This document shows, piece after piece, positions 1 through 12,523 of a DNA stretch of 64,000 nt. The position numbers and the translations under genes are program-made. The stretch is from Lutraria lutraria. Its lineage: Eukaryota; Mollusca; Bivalvia; Venerida; Mactridae. Under the pieces are notes generated by a model that saw only the letters and a program-made list of their open reading frames with translations, made no database searches and was not told the origin of the DNA. Where the stretch lies: contig OZ026841.1 in assembly GCA_964023205.1 (NCBI GenBank), positions 25,561,561-25,625,560 of the forward strand, given 5' to 3'. Positions within the stretch are counted from its first letter, which is position 1. Each line of letters starts with the position of its first letter.

Positions 1-1675
1 GGCTAAATAATCAATTGCGACTTATCGATATTATTTTCTGAAAACTGTTCATTACAAAAATAGCATAAAGACGCAAATTAACGTATTAATATCGTTTTTA
101 TGTGCATTCTATCTGTTGTTCCTATGCTGAAAATCTTTGTTTTGATATTTAGATATAAGTGCAGTAAATAAATGACCGAAACGGCATGTGTTAGAATTCA
201 ATATTATAGTTGGTATTTGTTGTCAGAATTTACGAAATTGACACTTAGATTAGAATCTACCCCTACGTGTCTTAGAAGGTGTACACGTATAATGGTACCC
301 AATCTCGGTGCGATTTCGATGAATATTGACGCTCGGCTTTTTTTAAATATGAAAATTAGATATGGGTCTGACACCTTGTATTTGATCGATTGTTACAGTA
401 CCAGTAAATTATAAGTGAGAACTTTTATGTTATTGGTTACGATTTGTTAATTTCTTAACATTTACAACTGAACGGTTTGATCTCACACATGATACTGTCG
501 GTTTCAGAAGGTCAGTGGAAATGCCGTTATCTGATTGGTCAACCGGTCTGTCAACCCAGGAATGGTCAATTGCCGCGTCGCTAATATATAGATAGATCGA
601 TAGTCAATAAACACCACGGGTGGTAAATGTATATACTGCAGATTTGCATTTACAGGTTTGTAATATACATATATCTTCATCGATAGTAAAATATATGTAC
701 CAGAGGAATTGCCCGAGTAGCGGGCAAGTAAAAGACTAAAGAATTAATGAAAAAAAATATGTTATTTTTCTAAATTGTCACATTCTGAAAAAAAAATCGA
801 TTAAACGAGTATTTTTATCGATTCGGGTGTTATTAGTGTTTCACAGCACGAGTACTCGAAGATGTTTTTTTATGTAAAATCTAATACAAGACCTTCTAAA
901 TTCTAATTACATCTGTTAATCGACAGATCAGTGATATGTCAATTTGCATAAATACATTTTGTATTCAAAGATGAAAAATGATAATAATATATACAAAGTT
1001 TTTTTTGTAACATTTTTTTACATTTTCAAAGCTTTATGAATACAATAAAAAATATGTTCTTCAATATCATTATTTCAAACTTAATATAAAACCCGTATTC
1101 TTTCAATAAAAAAAAATTCGTACAAATTTTAGAAGGGTTCTAATGAAACTATTAATGTATTTACTGACGCAAAAGAAATGGCCAAATCATTCAAAACGTT
1201 CCGTATGCTGGATCTACATGGTCTTATCGGGTGTCTGATCAATTTTCTTACGATTTAATGGTTTACATAAACTGGTTCTCGCTCCATGTTACCAAGGACT
1301 TATATACATACATGTATGTATATAAGTCCTTGATGTTACAGTGCACCAAAGGAACAAACAAGTCAACGGGAACCAGTTTAAGATTTCCACACTGTCTATC
1401 GATTGTTACCCGCCTTCTTCCATCATTCATAAACATGAAGTCAGCCATGCGTCAGAGACAAGATCAATTATCTCAACTGAAATCAGTATAAAATTTAGCA
1501 AGTTATGATTCCACTTAAATATATTCCAGAATGTGTGCGTATGTATGTAGTGTGCCATGCACCGTGTCACAAGTCTTTCAAAGTATATCTCAAATAATTG
1601 AATGGATTTAAATATGTACATCCATCACGGAATGAAATTTAATATTCACAAATAATACGTATAGAACTGGTGTAT
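1..1675. other. Non-coding left flank of the tandem array
   Basis: No coding region is supported here. Short open frames at 172-414 and 1231-1491 have no recognisable protein character. Around 515-600 there is a CCAAT-box-like GATTGGT followed by a TATATAG-like stretch, which could be a promoter, but no gene follows it. Positions 1268-1400 match a dispersed repeat also found inside the tandem units at about 6130-6270, and that copy is split by the palindromic insertion at 1293-1332. Confidence 0.5.
1293..1332. mobile_element. 40-bp perfect palindrome flanked by 7-bp target duplications (minimal TIR element)
   Basis: The half-site CAAGGACTTATATACATACA is followed directly by its exact reverse complement. 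ATGTTAC occurs immediately before (1286-1292) and after (1333-1339). The same terminal sequence, with another 7-bp duplication (ATGTCAT), bounds the 430-bp MITE at 30237-30666. The uninterrupted host site exists as a paralogue at about 6133-6170 (GTGCACTGCAACATGG). So this looks like an insertion consisting only of the two inverted termini. Confidence 0.7.
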
Positions 1676-2810
1676 AATGTGTACATTTTTTACAATTATT
1701 ATGCAATTTTCCATTCGTCTTAACAATTCAGAAGTATCGAAAAATCGACTGCTTAGTTCATTGAATTATTAATATTAAACTAAGTGAGATGTGAGTCAAG
1801 AAACAGGTGAAGTTACAATTAGCGACCGTACAAAATGACACGTAATTTTATGTATCTTTTGTTTATAAAATACTTCAGTTTCACATCTTTAGACAATACG
1901 CAAAATAAAAAATCATATTATTTCATGACATGTTTTTTACAAGTAACATGTGTACGCTTGGCATTAAATGAAATATCGACCGTTAAGCAATTGGGAAAAT
2001 CTAATAATTTTTTTAACATTCTCACTTCCATACTAATTTTGTATAACGATTTTGTTTTCAAACGAAAGTAGATTAATTCAACTGCTACACAGATTCTTAT
2101 ATTTTCATACATGTTATAATACGTTTCAATAATTATACTAAACTCGATTGGGCGTCCAATTTTATTACGCGGTTAATACAACATGCTGTGACTGTAAATA
2201 CAAGGATGTCTACTCTGCATAGTTGATCTTCATGTTACATCCGTAAATGGATGTAAATATCCGAGTCTCCGAACGATCGTTGAAATGAACTCGTCTAAAG
2301 GATCGGAGAAGATATTATTTATTTGTATTTGACATGATGGATTCGATAGATAATAAATTTCCAAAAAACGAATGCAATCAGTACATTTGATCAGAAACAT
2401 ATATATATATAATGTAATTTAAGTCTCTGATTTGATGTCATTTTACAAACTTAATTCATGATGCTAATAACATTGAATTTACGCTGAAAATCTACCAAAT
2501 TTACGCATTTTACTTTGAACATTAGTTTAGTTTAGTTTAAACATATTTATTCCAAGTCATTCACAGGTACATGATAAAACAAAACATATATATATTATAT
2601 AAGGAAAGGATTAGAACGAAAGACAAAGTCTTATAGAATTCTTCTCCTTAGGCGGATGGTAATAAGTTTACATTGAGCTTGCTCTAATGTGATGAAGACA
2701 TTAACACAGGAATAAACATGGCAAACATACAAACAAACAATATGATGATTGAGAGTTCAAAAATGTATATGAGTATGTGCAAAAGAGAAATATGCATGCA
2801 TATAAAGGGA

Positions 2811-2815
2811 GAGAA

Positions 2816-2856
<41 letters not shown>

Positions 2857-2891
2857 ACAATGAGAGGGAGAGAGAAGGGGGGGGGGGGGCG
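2811..2891. repeat. (GA)n microsatellite with poly-G tract, unit 1
   Basis: GAGA tract followed by GGGGGG, a short interruption, more GAGA and a G-run of about 13. Lengths differ among the three units (see 10550-10627 and 17968-18046). Small open frames across it on both strands (RERERE, SLSLSL) are artefacts of the repeat. Confidence 0.9.
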
Positions 2892-2942
2892 CAGGGCTCA
2901 TAGATAAGATATAGGTTACTACGTGAGTTGATATTACTAAGC

Positions 2943-4785
2943 TCAGATAAATCTCTTAGTGTCAGATATGAAGTTCTGGACATGATTGAAAATGGTGTTA
3001 TTTTCCTGATCTGAAAGGGCTGGGTCACCAAATAATAGGAGGTCCAGGCTAATGTTATAATTTCGGAGGTTATTGAGCATTTTATTACGCCATGTGCCAT
3101 AACAGTTACACTCGAAGAAGTAGTGATAATTTGACTCAATCTGACCACATCGACACAACGGTGAGGGGCAGATGTTTTTCAGAAACAAGTGGTAATTAAG
3201 AGCACTGCACTTTGTGCGGAGGCGTGTATGCAACACTTGGAGTTTTCTAGATCCTACATAATAATACATTGGAGTTCGTTTTTTACTTACATCGAGATAT
3301 GTTATAAATGTTCTAAGTGTCGATGAGCAGCGGATACTAGACGGAATACGATTCCAGTCACGAACAACTGAAGGTAGGAAAGAATTAAAATAAAGCATAG
3401 TTCTAGCTGGTACTAGGTGGATGTGACCAGAGTTTCTTAGGTTGTAATTCGAATTAATAGGACGAGGTATTAGAGAAGAGAGGTATTCGGGTGTTTGGTT
3501 ACTGTGCATTTTGTAAAATAGAGACAGTCTATGTTTGTATCTTCTTTCAGAAAGTGTTTCCCAACTAATTTCTCTGTATAGTTCCTCCAATGAAATAAGT
3601 TTAGTTGCACCCGATGCTATGCGAGCGCATTCGTTCTGGATTTTATCAAGTTGGTCAAGTTCGTATTTGGTACAATTGCTCCAGACAACATCAGAATATT
3701 CTAGAATAGGTCTTATAAAGGATGTGTATATAATTTCAAGGGATTTGCGGTCGATGGAAAACTTAAGTTTTCGCATGATGCCAACTCGTTTCCATGCTTT
3801 GTCGGTTACATACTTAAGATGAGAGTGCCAATTACAATCATTGGACAGAATGACACCAAGATGTCTGTGCTCTACAACCTCAGGTATGCATTGCTGAAAC
3901 ATCTGCAAGGGTGGATGGGGAAGCGATTGCGTTTTCTTGATACCAAGAGAGACTCCGATTTTGAAGGATTAAAGGTGACCAGCCACTTCTCAGCCCAGTT
4001 TGAAATAGTTTGGATATCTGACTGAAGAAGGTTGGCAGCTACATCAGGTTGCTCGACTATGACATACAGACTTGTGTCATCGGCGAAAAGATTAATACGA
4101 GATCTAATTTCACTGACAATGTCGTTAATAAATATAAGAAAAAGAAGTGGACCAAGAATCGACCCTTGGGGAACACCAGCTGATACATTGCACCAATGTG
4201 ACTTTACACCAGGTAATACAACTCGTTGTCGCCTGTTTGCAAGATAATTCATGAACCAAGTTAGAAGAGATCCTGAGATTCCCGCATTGTACATTTTAGA
4301 TATCAGGCCTTTATGCCATACTTTATCGAAGGCCTTACTTATATCAAAGAAGACGACACGAACTTCGAGACCATCGTCAAGTGCTTTACAAAGTGTGTCA
4401 TATATGTAAACAAGTTGATTAACTGTAGAGTCTCCAGGAATAAATCCAGATTGGGCAGGGGTAAGAAACTTTGTAACATGAAGATGGTTGAAAACGTGTT
4501 TGAAAATAAGACGTTCGAAAACCTTTTCAACTGTGTTTAGAAGAGAAATTGGTCGATAGTTGTTTGGCATTGACGCATCACCCTTCTTGAATATGGCACT
4601 TACATGAGCTTCTTTCCATGAGGATGGAACAGTACAGCATTGTAAAGAGAAATTAAACAAATCACTGAGAGGAGAAGAAAGTTCATGACAAGCTTCCTTA
4701 AGAATGCGGTTGCTTATGCCATCAGGACCTGCAGCTTTATCAGTTTTAAGAGATTTTAGTACTTCTTCAGTACTTTGAACATTGA
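2943..4785 (-). pseudogene. LINE reverse transcriptase, frameshifted (unit 1)
   Basis: Two overlapping frames, 4660-3872 (262 aa) and 3908-2943 (321 aa), make up one reverse transcriptase broken by a frameshift near 3890. Weak homology continues upstream to about 4785 (KTDKAAGPDGIS). RT motifs are clear: motif A with DISKAFDKVWH, motif B with GVPQGSILGPLLF, and the catalytic FADDTSLY. The second frame carries the thumb region and a C-terminal CRCG...H...C cluster typical of Jockey/CR1-type elements. The N-terminal endonuclease is absent. The same frameshift is in all three units, so the element was dead before the array formed. Confidence 0.88.
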
Positions 4786-7700
4786 AAGAATCTCAAACAC
4801 AGAAGGGTTGGAGAAATCAATAATTTAAAACAGAGACATAGATAATGCCTCTGTAACAACGTATTTCGATTTCCGGTCTATTTTTAGTTTTTCCTTAAGG
4901 TTAAAGATGTCCTTAGATGAGGAAATCCTTAACTTATGCTGAGGAAAATTTTAAGGATAAAATTTTCCTTATCCTTCATTAAGGAAAATAGTTATGTGAA
5001 GGATAAAGATTTTGTTAAGGTAATACTTAAGATTCTTCGTGAATACCACTCCTGGACTATATGTTAAATTTAATTAATGCGAACAATACAGTTGACAGTC
5101 AATGGACCAGTATATATCATAGTCTCAATTTCAATACATGCATTGATAAAATCAAGATAAGTAGCCAATTAAGAAGTTGGTATGCAGTTGTCTCACTTCC
5201 TGTACCCTTATAAGGGAGAAATATTTTATGGATCATTTCACCGAAGGGGGTCAATATATTCTTGAGCACTTGTGCCTGATACCATGTTAAATGTACAATA
5301 TACAACCAGATCTTACTCTTAATTTAGTTCTGTGTGGGTCTTAAAGACATTGAACCAGGAATGCGAGGCATGTGACTTATGGACCAGAAAGTCCCCTAAT
5401 TCCACAGTAGGGGTAATAAAACAGACAGGGTCATTGATAGACTAGCACCTGTTTACATAATCTGTTACTCTATGCTTATAAAAACAAAAGCAATTTAGTC
5501 ATAAACTTATTATCATTGTAAATCAATAAAATTTATTACCCCACTTTTTGACTAGGTGTCAAGTCTACAGACTGTGACCAGACTGGTTTTATCTGATTAG
5601 GGGCAATAAAACAATTAAGAGATTAGACCACATGTGGATTTGGGGGGGGGGTCACTTATATAGTAGCTGTTCAATGTCTTTAAAGAAAAGAAATTCAAGT
5701 AACAAAAAATAACTTGACATATACTGATTTACATTTCATATGTAAGATAAATATTTTAATTGTAAATAAAGAAAAATATGTTTTATAGGAATTGATACAT
5801 ATTAGACCGAACGATGCATATATTTATACATATAATTATTTTTAAAAAAATCATCTTACAACAACAAAAAATAAATCAAGGCATTAATTGATATTTTTAA
5901 GATATACTGTATAGGATTATTCTGTAACGAATATTCAAATAGTAACTACTAGCATCTATATTGTTTTATATTTTGAATAAAGGGTATCCATCAGGTATTC
6001 AAACATTAGCACTAACATTTCCGCGTACATTTATCAGATGTACGGAAATCCCCGATGTTTCTCGAATGAACAGCAACCAATGAAATAGCTAATTGACCAG
6101 TCAGAACGCTGGATATTTTAGACCGTACCTGTTCCTTTGGTGCACTGCAACATGGAACGGGAACCAGTTTACCCTTTCCCGTAACTAGGTAGTCTCCCTT
6201 GGAAGATTGTCGTTCTTGTCGGCAGTGCGCATGCGCAAAAATATTTTCTACTTCCGAGGACTATGTCTTAATTCGTCAAGAAGAACACATACGGGGGAAA
6301 TCAATACCGGTTCGTCAACCTGATAGTATTGAGTCAATAATTAAGTTTTTTTCACATACCACGTTATAAAACCACTAATTGATGTTTTGCATGCGTATAA
6401 TTTTGAAATAAAAAAAAACAGACGAAAATTGTAATTATTTATTTAAAACGAATTGAACGGAAAATTGGTACATACACAGACAACGAGCGATATCTTGGCA
6501 AACAAAACATAATGTGACAGATTGTAGACTTTCAAATGCAGTAATTAAATTAATGTTTTTAAATTCGTAACATTCAACATAATTATCATTGTGTCTCTCG
6601 GAAGTGTAAAAAGTAGCAAGTTAATCACTGACGTACATATACCCCGACATTAGATTATGTCATAATAATTTAAAATTGACTGCAGATCTACACGAATATT
6701 TATAAGCAAACACAAATAATACAATGAGGGCATGATTAAGTTTAACAATTAAATGATATTTTAATACCTATATGTACAGTTACTTAACGGTAAAGAAGCT
6801 GCACATGTATATTTCTTATACCAAAGGTGTTGATCAATCAGTTAGACAAACCATCCTTCGACTATAAATTTACTGCTTTTAAACACTTCAAAATAACTAA
6901 TAACTATTGCTCAATATTGTCTTTGTTGAGTAAATTAATATTCAATGATGTCTAAACTTTAGGATAGTTTTGTATATGTCCAAGTATGTTAAAAATTATA
7001 TATAGAAGTCAAATTAATCATTAACAATCAGTGTTTCAGTTGATACTTTTATTGTTGATTGGTTTTGGGGAAATAAAGCAACACGATATTACGTGTTTAT
7101 TCTGCAGAAACAGGCCATATTCCATAGTAGGGGACATATAAGGGAAATATTTGGTTATATGAAAGAGCGGTTCGAGTCGGTAGCATTATCGGACAGCAAA
7201 AGTTAACTGTAAATGAATAAATATTTTGTATTTTGAAGACATAGTCGTTTTTGGAACCATAAATATTTTTTACATAGTAAGGGTAACCAGGCTGTTGTAA
7301 TGATTAATTGTATGTGTGTATATACATACCCAACTTTCGCGGACATGCTCATTTAGAAAATCGATAAAAAATTTACATTAAACAAAGAAGGGGATTTTCG
7401 CTATAATTGTCATAACCTTTATTCTATTTAAAATACGAAATTTGTACTCATCACAAAAGTTTAATTAATCTTTTATCTTTCTAATGGTGTATTTTTTATT
7501 ATTTTAAATTAATGCTTTCTTCGACCCTTTTGCGTTTGAAAAAGACACCTATCGATTCCCTCTATATTCATTGTAAAACGCGTAAAATTGGTAGATTTTT
7601 CAATGAAAATTTGATGTTTTCAGCATCATAACTTTTTTGGGTGAAATGTGATCAAATTTGTACTCATTGCATTCGTTTTGAAAATTTAATTTCATTCACC

Positions 7701-10549
7701 ATGTAAAATATGAAAACAATCAAATAATATCTTCTTCGACCCTTTTGATGATTTTTAAAACTATCCCTTACATTTTTTTTAAGTTCAATTCGTCAATCGT
7801 TCGGCAAATCTCGGACATTTACGTACGTTTACGGAAACAACGTGTTTTTGGCGATGATCATATCTGCTGATTAGGTAACCATATATATACAGCCACAGCA
7901 TGATGTATTATACAGGGTTATAAAAATTAGACGCGTTGAATCAAGTTTTAGGATAATTGAGGTTGAAGACTAAAACATATTACAACATGGATGAAAATAT
8001 TAGAATCTGTGAAATATTTTACTTTACTTCCGTATAAATATTTATAACCCAATTTGTTGATATTATAAAAAAAAAAAAAAAGATCACTATTTTATGAGAT
8101 ATACCTAATGGAAGGTATAATGTAAATATTGTTACAGATCAAGTAATATATATTTCTTATATTTTACTATCATTTCATCTATTGCTCTAATAGGCCTTAA
8201 ATAGACGATGATATTTCATTAAATGAAATTTATTATTAATACATTTTTGATAATATAAGTATATGCTTAATATATCATTTTGGCATACGTCCACATGTCA
8301 CTTATAAAAACATATCATAAAATAATATAGATTAACTACTTTGTTTATTTATTTTTTCAATGATGTGTAAACAAAGGACGGATAATAAATTCATATTTTT
8401 GAGATCCCTTTATATGGTTGCTAACTTTACCTGATTATTGATTTTTATACGCATCTCACATTATTTACAAAAAATTGGGCACGTCGAGTTATATTTGTTG
8501 GAGATCATTTCAATTAAGACGGATGGAAATTGCCATAAAATTGCAGAAATTGATTGTACTGTTTATACAGGGCCCGTATTCACAAACTAACTAAGAGGAA
8601 AAATATCTAAGAATGTCTAAATTATCTTAGTTTTCGCCAAGTTTTGCTATCGTTGCAAGATTTTTCTTAACTTTCGTCTTAGAGTGAAAAAGATCTTAGA
8701 AAAATTCTTAGATCGACGATTTTTTATCTTAAAAGTTAAGTCAAGGTACGAGGTGTCTTAACTTTAAGAAATTTACTTAGATAAAAACAAAACGAATATG
8801 GATGCTACGTCGAACTCATTATTTTTCTATATCTATGAAAAATACGGATACTTATTGGCTAATTTCATGGACTGTGAGCTTTTTAACACCGTAGTTTTCT
8901 GTTGTTAAAAATGCGTAACTCTTGCTGGTATACCAGAGAGTATTTGTGGGTTGGGCTATGTAAACAGGTTCCAACATGACTTACAGAAAAATGCAGTATC
9001 AATACATTTGTTGTTGACATCAAACATGATATTGCTGATCGACTCAACATGCAGCAATTTATAAGATATAATCATTTTCATTCATTGTTTTTCTAACAAT
9101 TTGTTTAAAAATGATAAAATAATGCATAAACTCATTATTTTATTACAATTCATTGAAAGTATGTTTTACCATTGCTTATTAATCATTAATCTTTACAAAA
9201 TTATAGTTACCTAAAATTACATCATTTAAGATATTTCACTTGTATTTGTACATGTATAAAATATGAAGACATTATATGAATTGAAATGCTGTACTTTGTA
9301 TTCACAGATTCTTTTGAGGACTTCGTGTACCATTTATGATGACATTAATTAATTAAGACATAGACAGTTCATGATATGGATTCAACTACTGTTTACTGAA
9401 AACTATCTTTTACTAATGTGTACATTTTTTACAATTATTATGCAATTTTCCATTCGTCTTAACAATTCAGAAGTATCGAAAAATCGACTGCTTAGTTCAT
9501 TGAATTATTAATATTAAACTAAGTGAGATGTGAGTCAAGAAACAGGTGAAGTTACAATTAGCGACCGTACAAAATGACACGTAATTTTATGTATCTTTTG
9601 TTTATAAAATACTTCAGTTTCACATCTTTAGACAATACGCAAAATAAAAAATCATATTATTTCATGACATGTTTTTTACAAGTAACATGTGTACGCTTGG
9701 CATTAAATGAAATATCGACCGTTAAGCAATTGGGAAAATCTAATAATTTTTTTAACATTCTCACTTCCATACTAATTTTGTATAACGATTTTGTTTTCAA
9801 ACGAAAGTAGATTAATTCAACTGCTACACAGATTCTTATATTTTCATACATGTTATAATACGTTTCAATAATTATACTAAACTCGATTGGGCGTCCAATT
9901 TTATTACGCGGTTAATACAACATGCTGTGACTGTAAATACAAGGATGTCTACTCTGCATAGTTGATCTTCATGTTACATCCGTAAATGGATGTAAATATC
10001 CGAGTCTCCGAACGATCGTTGAAATGAACTCGTCTAAAGGATCGGAGAAGATATTATTTATTTGTATTTGACATGATGGATTCGATAGATAATAAATTTC
10101 CAAAAAACGAATGCAATCAGTACATTTGATCAGAAACATATATATATATATAATGTAATTTAAGTCTCTGATTTGATGTCATTTTACAAACTTAATTCAT
10201 GATGCTAATAACATTGAATTTACGCTGAAAATCTACCAAATTTACGCATTTTACTTTGAACATTAGTTTAGTTTAGTTTAAACATATTTATTCCAAGTCA
10301 TTCACAGGTACATGATAAAACAAAACATATATATATTATATAAGGAAAGGATTAGAACGAAAGACAAAGTCTTATAGAATTCTTCTCCTTAGGCGGATGG
10401 TAATAAGTTTACATTGAGCTTGCTCTAATGTGATGAAGACATTAACACAGGAATAAACATGGCAAACATACAAACAAACAATATGATGAGTGAGAGTTCA
10501 AAAATGTATATGAGTATGTGCAAAAGAGAAATATGCATGCATATAAAGG

Positions 10550-10556
10550 GAGAGAA

Positions 10557-10597
<41 letters not shown>

Positions 10598-10627
10598 ACA
10601 ATGAGAGGGAGAGAGAAGGGGGGGGGG
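10550..10627. repeat. (GA)n/poly-G microsatellite, unit 2
   Basis: Same tract as in unit 1 but with a shorter terminal G-run. Confidence 0.9.
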
Positions 10628-10680
10628 CGCAGGGCTCATAGATAAGATATAGGTTACTACGTGAGTTGATATTACTAAGC

Positions 10681-12523
10681 TCAGATAAATCTCTTAGTGT
10701 CAGATATGAAGTTCTGGACATGATTGAAAATGGTGTTATTTTCCTGATCTGAAAGGGCTGGGTCACCAAATAATAGGAGGTCCAGGCTAATGTTATAATT
10801 TCGGAGGTTATTAAGCATTTTATTACGCCATGTGCCATAACAGTTACACTCGAAGAAGTAGTGATAATTTGACTCAATCTGACCACATCGACACAACGGT
10901 GAGGGGCAGATGTTTTTCAGAAACAAGTGGTAATTAAGAGCACTGCACTTTGTGCGGAGGCGTGTATGCAACACTTGGAGTTTTCTAGATCCTACATAAT
11001 AATACATTGGAGTTCGTTTTTTACTTACATCGAGATATGTTATAAATGTTCTAAGTGTCGATGAGCAGCGGATACTAGACGGAATACGATTCCAGTCACG
11101 AACAACTGAAGGTAGGAAAGAATTAAAATAAAGCATAGTTCTAGCTGGTACTAGGTGGATGTGACCAGAGTTTCTTAGGTTGTAATTCGAATTAATAGGA
11201 CGAGGTATTAGAGAAGAGAGGTATTCGGGTGTTTGGTTACTGTGCATTTTGTAAAATAGAGACAGTCTATGTTTGTATCTTCTTTCAGAAAGTGTTTCCC
11301 AACTAATTTCTCTGTATAGTTCCTCCAATGAAATAAGTTTAGTTGCACCCGATGCTATGCGAGCGCATTCGTTCTGGAGTTTATCAAGTTGGTCAAGTTC
11401 GTATTTGGTACAATTGCTCCAGACAACATCAGAATATTCTAGAATAGGTCTTATAAAGGATGTGTATATAATTTCAAGGGATTTGCGGTCGATGGAAAAC
11501 TTAAGTTTTCGCATGATGCCAACTCGTTTCCATGCTTTGTCGGTTACATACTTAAGATGAGAGTGCCAATTACAATCATTGGACAGAATGACACCAAGAT
11601 GTCTGTGCTCTACAACCTCAGGTATGCATTGCTGAAACATCTGCAAGGGTGGATGGGGAAGCGATTGCGTTTTCTTGATACCAAGAGAGACTCCGATTTT
11701 GAAGGATTAAAGGTGACCAGCCACTTCTCAGCCCAGTTTGAAATAGTTTGGATATCTGACTGAAGAAGGTTGGCAGCTACATCAGGTTGCTCGACTATGA
11801 CATACAGACTTGTGTCATCGGCGAAAAGATTAATACGAGATCTAATTTCACTGACAATGTCGTTAATAAATATAAGAAAAAGAAGTGGACCAAGAATCGA
11901 CCCCTGGGGAACACCAGCTGATACATTGCACCAATGTGACTTTACACCAGGTAATACAACTCGTTGTCGCCTGTTTGCAAGATAATTCATGAACCAAGTT
12001 AGAAGAGATCCTGAGATTCCCGCATTGTACATTTTAGATATCAGGCCTTTATGCCATACTTTATCGAAGGCCTTACTTATATCAAAGAAGACGACACGAA
12101 CTTCGAGACCATCGTCAAGTGCTTTACAAAGTGTGTCATATATGTAAACAAGTTGATTAACTGTAGAGTCTCCAGGAATAAATCCAGATTGGGCAGGGGT
12201 AAGAAACTTTGTAACATGAAGATGGTTGAAAACGTGTTTGAAAATAAGACGTTCGAAAACCTTTTCAACTGTGTTTAGAAGAGAAATTGGTCGATAGTTG
12301 TTTGGCATTGACGCATCACCCTTCTTGAATATGGCACTTACATGAGCTTCTTTCCATGAGGATGGAACAGTACAGCATTGTAAAGAGAAATTAAACAAAT
12401 CACTGAGAGGAGAAGAAAGTTCATGACAAGCTTCCTTAAGAATGCGGTTGCTTATGCCATCAGGACCTGCAGCTTTATCAGTTTTAAGAGATTTTAGTAC
12501 TTCTTCAGTACTTTGAACATTGA
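10681..12523 (-). pseudogene. LINE reverse transcriptase, frameshifted (unit 2)
   Basis: Frames 12398-11610 and 11646-10681 correspond to the two parts in unit 1 with the identical break. The only difference noted in the second frame is an Ile-to-Leu change (DKLQNE), from T to G in the plus-strand sequence near 11379. Confidence 0.88.

Larger units (their letters stand above)
2523..4850 (-). mobile_element. 5'-truncated non-LTR retrotransposon (LINE), unit 1
   Basis: Read on the minus strand. The element has the C-terminal part of a reverse-transcriptase ORF, then a 3' region with a GA/poly-G microsatellite (2811-2890) and an AATAAA-like signal. It ends in a short tandem tail (TTTAG repeats on the plus strand, 2523-2540) rather than plain poly(A), a trait of several CR1/L2/Jockey-related lineages. 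The 5' end is missing: no endonuclease domain is visible upstream of about 4850. Confidence 0.8.
1676..9414 (+). repeat. Tandem unit 1 (7.74 kb)
   Basis: First of three head-to-tail, near-identical units; each begins at AATGTGTACATTTTTTAC. It contains the LINE at about 2523-4850, a CCTTAAGG-rich repeat at 4870-5055, a G-run at 5641-5650, a promoter-like dispersed repeat at 6130-6300 and a CTTAG-rich transposon end beginning GGGCCCGTATTCAC near 8575. It alone carries an 8-bp stretch near 4857 that units 2 and 3 lack. Outside the LINE no gene is supported. The small conserved frames at 1835-2071 and 5117-5305 are kept only because the copies are almost identical. Confidence 0.9.

Noticed and set aside
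1835..2112. Small frames conserved in all three tandem units
   Set aside because: Conservation reflects near-identical DNA, not selection; both strands are open.
2684..3148. Ser/Leu-rich and Arg/Glu-rich frames over the GA tract (also in units 2 and 3)
   Set aside because: Simple-repeat translation, partly antisense to the LINE.
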